Shown piece after piece: positions 4,809 through 5,617 of a stretch of 5,617 nt of DNA. Where the stretch lies: positions 1 through 5,617 of the forward strand of contig JAJXVP010000188.1 of the NCBI GenBank assembly GCA_021782055.1. The letters are read 5' to 3'. Every line of letters begins with the position of its first letter. Position 1 is the stretch's first letter. This stretch comes from a bacterium. Its GTDB lineage: Bacteria; Spirochaetota; Spirochaetia; JABEVK01. The notes below the pieces were generated by a model. The model saw only the letters and a list, made by a program, of their open reading frames with translations. It searched no databases and had not been told where the DNA came from. The translations under genes and the position numbers were made by a program.

Positions 4809-4851
4809 GCGAAATTCCAAGGGATTTAAAGTTCCGTTGAGCCCAGAGAGG
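4790..4851. repeat. 62-bp dispersed direct repeat, copy 2
   Basis: Same orientation as copy 1 at 3665-3726, 1,125 bases away, with 53 of 62 identical positions and no gaps. The internal hairpin is kept with changed bases: GGGA (4822-4825) against TTCC (4832-4835), where copy 1 has GGAG against CTCC. One pair changes from G-C to A-T and another from A-T to G-T, so pairing is preserved. Weaker similarity resumes at TCGATGTATAGAATA (4866-4880). It overlaps the end of the broken DUF4276 frame. Confidence 0.75.
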
Positions 4852-4903
4852 TTTGTTCTCAAGTGTCGATGTATAGAATAATTAAATATTCTAAATAATT
4901 TCC

Positions 4904-4932
4904 TTGAATACATAGCGAACGTCTCTTAGAAT
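4904..4932 (+). promoter_or_regulatory. Probable promoter of the WYL regulator gene
   Basis: TTGAAT (4904-4909, 4 of 6 to -35) and TAGAAT (4927-4932, 5 of 6 to -10) are exactly 17 bases apart. Transcription would start near 4939, giving a leader of about 80 bases that contains the inverted repeat at 4973-4987. Confidence 0.45.
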
Positions 4933-4972
4933 TCTCAACAAGACGCCAATTTCGAACCCTTTTTTGCTTTTG

Positions 4973-4987
4973 GGACAAAATTTGTCC
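4973..4987. promoter_or_regulatory. 15-bp inverted repeat before the WYL gene, operator candidate
   Basis: GGACAAA-A-TTTGTCC has two perfect 7-base arms around a single A. It lies 30 bases before the ATG at 5018 and about 40 bases downstream of the proposed -10 box. Many WYL regulators bind short inverted repeats in front of their own gene, so autoregulation is plausible. It is too short a hairpin, and lacks a T-run, to be a convincing terminator. Confidence 0.5.
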
Positions 4988-5017
4988 GGCACTGGGATTA
5001 AACTTGGCGAAGTTGCT

Positions 5018-5617
5018 ATGAAGAAAGCCACCCTTAGTCCACAAGCCCTACCCGATTCACTTCGGGAGTATCAACCCAAGCACCGCCTCTTTTGGTATGT
5101 GGATCGGCTTACCCGTCACCCGTTGAAATCTATTAGAATCTCTGAAGCTGCTAAAGTTTTAGATGTTGACAAAAAAACGGTGAGGCGTGGGTTGCAGGAC
5201 ATCGCCGACCTTTTTCAAGTTTCCTTGAATATTCATGATGACCTCGTTCAAATTGCCGACCCACTCGGCTTTGATCGCCTGGATTTAGGCAGGACGTTTC
5301 CTTTTGACGATGTGTTCCTCTTTTTCTTGAAGGTCTGGGATGCCACGAGTTTGGTTCCGTTTGATCGAGCCTTGTTAGCCAGTGTCCGCGATAAGTTAAA
5401 AGACGTTGTTTCGCTCCGGGTTGAAGAGCTGATCGATAGGATTACCTTTCACCCCAAACTGCGACAAAAGGTCAAATCGCTAGAATTGCCGCGCCTTTTA
5501 GAAGCCTTCATTGATAATAAGAAAGTTAAGTTTCAATATGAATCGCTGAGTCGAGGTGCGACTCAGGAGGTGGTGGGCGACCCCCTAAAACTATTGCGTT
5601 ACGGTGATGATTGGTAC
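5018..5617 (+). CDS. HTH-WYL domain transcriptional regulator, N-terminal part (3' end outside window)
   Basis: The frame is open from the ATG at 5018 to the last base, giving 200 residues. Residues about 20-80 form a winged helix-turn-helix, with the recognition region ISEAAKVLDVDKKTVRRGLQDI (about 41-62). A middle helical region (about 90-160) follows. The WYL domain begins near residue 160 with LLEAFIDNKKVKFQYESLSR and reaches GDDWY at 196-200, so the window ends on the W-Y of the WYL motif itself. WYL domains sense small ligands or nucleic acids, and such regulators (BrxR/CapW types and others) often sit first in phage-defence loci. The ATG at 5018 is preferred to the in-frame TTG at 4982 because it starts just ahead of the fold and leaves the inverted repeat outside the gene, although its ribosome binding site (GGCGA) is weak. 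The gene it controls, apart from itself, is not visible. Confidence 0.85.
   Translation, partial: MKKATLSPQALPDSLREYQPKHRLFWYVDRLTRHPLKSIRISEAAKVLDVDKKTVRRGLQDIADLFQVSLNIHDDLVQIADPLGFDRLDLGRTFPFDDVFLFFLKVWDATSLVPFDRALLASVRDKLKDVVSLRVEELIDRITFHPKLRQKVKSLELPRLLEAFIDNKKVKFQYESLSRGATQEVVGDPLKLLRYGDDWY

Larger units (their letters stand above)
4439..5017. other. 579-base interval without a complete recognised gene
   Basis: This interval separates hepT from the WYL regulator. From left to right it contains the possible minus-strand ORF (4443-4589), an apparent C-terminal ATPase fragment (4624-4725), an apparent DUF4276 N-terminus (4722-4808), the second 62-bp repeat copy (4790-4851), an AT-rich segment (about 4872-4902), a probable promoter (4904-4932) and an inverted repeat (4973-4987). 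The bases at about 4590-4623 show nothing I can name. The pattern suggests decayed sequence and recombination scars. Confidence 0.6.

Noticed and set aside
4859..5044. Minus-strand 61-codon frame before the WYL gene.
   Set aside because: It runs through the AT-rich segment, the promoter and the inverted repeat, with no recognisable protein pattern or ribosome binding site.
1..5617. CRISPR arrays, tRNA or rRNA genes, insertion sequences with transposase.
   Set aside because: No regularly spaced repeats, no cloverleaf-like sequence and no transposase reading frame were seen on either strand.

Overview
The window is a stretch of bacterial accessory DNA of moderate GC content, built from small self-contained modules rather than housekeeping genes. 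Shine-Dalgarno sequences (AGGAGG, GGAGG), sigma70-like promoters and overlapping gene pairs show that it is bacterial. I cannot place the organism from the sequence. The gene content (VapBC-type, HigA-type and MNT/HEPN toxin-antitoxin genes, two DUF4143 ATPases, a WYL regulator and gene remnants) is typical of a defence or toxin-antitoxin island in an environmental bacterium.

Layout. 1-617: C-terminal part of an AAA+/DUF4143 ATPase, cut by the left edge. 705-1353: a complete VapB/VapC-like pair whose promoter is overlapped by a 17-bp inverted repeat. 1425-1676: a small DUF2442 protein with a very good ribosome binding site. 1758-3233: a complete 491-aa AAA+/DUF4143 ATPase, with an 18-bp perfect palindrome over its probable -10 box. 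3243-3611 (minus): a HigA/XRE-type antitoxin, convergent with the ATPase and with no toxin beside it. 3781-4438: a complete MntA/HepT (nucleotidyltransferase/HEPN RNase) pair, divergent from higA. 4439-5017: a long stretch without a complete known gene. It holds a possible 48-aa minus-strand ORF, two coupled fragments that look like the end of an AAA ATPase and the beginning of a DUF4276 protein, and the second copy of a 62-bp repeat. 5018 to the right edge: N-terminal 200 residues of an HTH-WYL transcriptional regulator with a probable promoter and a 15-bp operator-like inverted repeat.

How the genes fit together. VapB would bind and silence the VapC RNase and repress their shared promoter. 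MntA would inactivate the HepT RNase by adding AMP to a tyrosine next to its catalytic motif. HigA has lost, or never had, a neighbouring toxin. The WYL regulator may control a system lying beyond the right edge. The most notable non-gene signal is a 62-bp direct repeat (53 of 62 positions identical) at 3665-3726 and 4790-4851. Each copy lies next to a module that appears incomplete: the orphan higA, and the broken ATPase/DUF4276 pair. All family assignments come from motif recognition by eye; no database search was run.
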